64,000 nucleotides of DNA, from the NCBI GenBank assembly GCA_965277615.1, contig CBDIDG010000003.1, forward strand, positions 310,001 through 374,000. The letters run 5' to 3'. The translations under genes were made by a program, and so were the position numbers. Below, in pieces: positions 63,829 to 64,000 of this stretch. The stretch's first letter is position 1; each line of letters opens with the position of its first letter. The stretch comes from Bog-532 sp965277615 (GTDB taxonomy: Bacteria > Actinomycetota > Actinomycetes > Streptosporangiales > Streptosporangiaceae). The notes under the pieces are model-generated. The model was not told the DNA's origin, searched no databases, and saw nothing but the letters and a program-made list of their open reading frames with translations.

Positions 63829-64000
63829 GTGGCCGAGGCTGAGCCACTGCTCGAAGCGCGCAACCTGGTCAAGCATTACGGACAGGTGCTGGCCCTCGAT
63901 GACGCCAACTTCACCGCCTACCCCGGCGAAGTGGTGGCGCTGATCGGAGACAACGGGGCGGGCAAGAGCACCCTGGTCAAGTCCCTCTCGGGGGCCATCA
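63829..64000 (+). CDS. Sugar ABC transporter ATP-binding protein, N-terminal part
   Basis: The gene runs off the window. GTG 63829 has GGAAGGGGG upstream. The visible residues include LLEARNLVKHYGQVLALDDA and the Walker A region ALIGDNGAGKSTLVKSLSGA, closest to RbsA/XylG-type sugar importers. The adjacent LacI regulator supports a carbohydrate uptake role. Confidence 0.9.
   Translation, partial: MAEAEPLLEARNLVKHYGQVLALDDANFTAYPGEVVALIGDNGAGKSTLVKSLSGAI

Overview
The window is a gene-dense stretch of a very GC-rich chromosome with the third-base GC bias, frequent GTG/TTG starts and 4-bp stop/start overlaps typical of Actinomycetes. Gene content agrees: a clpS-DUF2017-mec-cysO-cysM-MBL-rph-rdgB block close to the mycobacterial order, a DUF222-HNH gene, DUF3039, LytR-CpsA-Psr and LppX-like lipoproteins. 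No rRNA is present, so I do not name a genus. The lifestyle suggested is an aerobic soil actinobacterium able to scavenge trace H2 and CO.

Layout. 1-9.8 kb: thiolase end, an ECF sigma factor with a membrane beta-propeller partner, a YbbN co-chaperone split by an apparent frameshift, MarR regulator, ACT-malic enzyme, AlgH-like protein, DUF3039, a DEAD-box helicase and a repeat-rich membrane protein. 9.9-20.7 kb: LCP cell-wall ligase, NAD salvage genes pncA and pncB, then the clpS-cysteine biosynthesis-rph-rdgB block, a lipoprotein and Bcp. 20.7-25.9 kb: tRNA-Leu(UAG), a DUF222-HNH gene behind 12-bp repeats, a cluster of decayed genes, a long perfect-type inverted repeat, and a WxL/DUF916 surface pair with an AT-rich leader.

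25.9-43.1 kb is a complete group 1h [NiFe]-hydrogenase locus. The leftward operon encodes the small and large subunits, a NifU/Rieske-like Fe-S protein, DUF5947, DUF6084, an unknown 517-residue protein and a 37-residue DUF6893 peptide. The divergent rightward arm carries an XRE regulator, YceI, two SIS-domain proteins around a HypC-like protein, the maturation protease and hypC-D-E-A-B; hypF converges on it. 43-49.3 kb: K+/H+ antiporter, F420/FMN-type PPOX protein, two long hairpins, MFS transporter, arginine deiminase and a serine hydrolase.

49.4-59.4 kb is a form I aerobic CO dehydrogenase operon: coxD, coxE, a GIY-YIG-like protein, a small acidic protein, coxM-coxS-coxL (with the AYRCSFR signature), an XdhC-YHS fusion, coxG, and then five consecutive small proteins that each have one N-terminal membrane helix. 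The window ends with a zinc peptidase lipoprotein, a Na+/H+ antiporter, a GNAT protein, and a LacI regulator divergent from a sugar ABC transporter across two identical operators.

The hydrogenase and CO dehydrogenase loci, 6 kb apart, would together feed electrons from atmospheric gases into the respiratory chain during starvation. The least explained parts are the five small membrane proteins after coxG, the DUF/517-aa/DUF6893 tail of the hydrogenase operon, and the SIS-domain pair among the maturation genes. A second recurring theme is short tandem duplication: at several gene ends it places stop codons in all three frames, and inside several coding regions it builds in-frame repeats.
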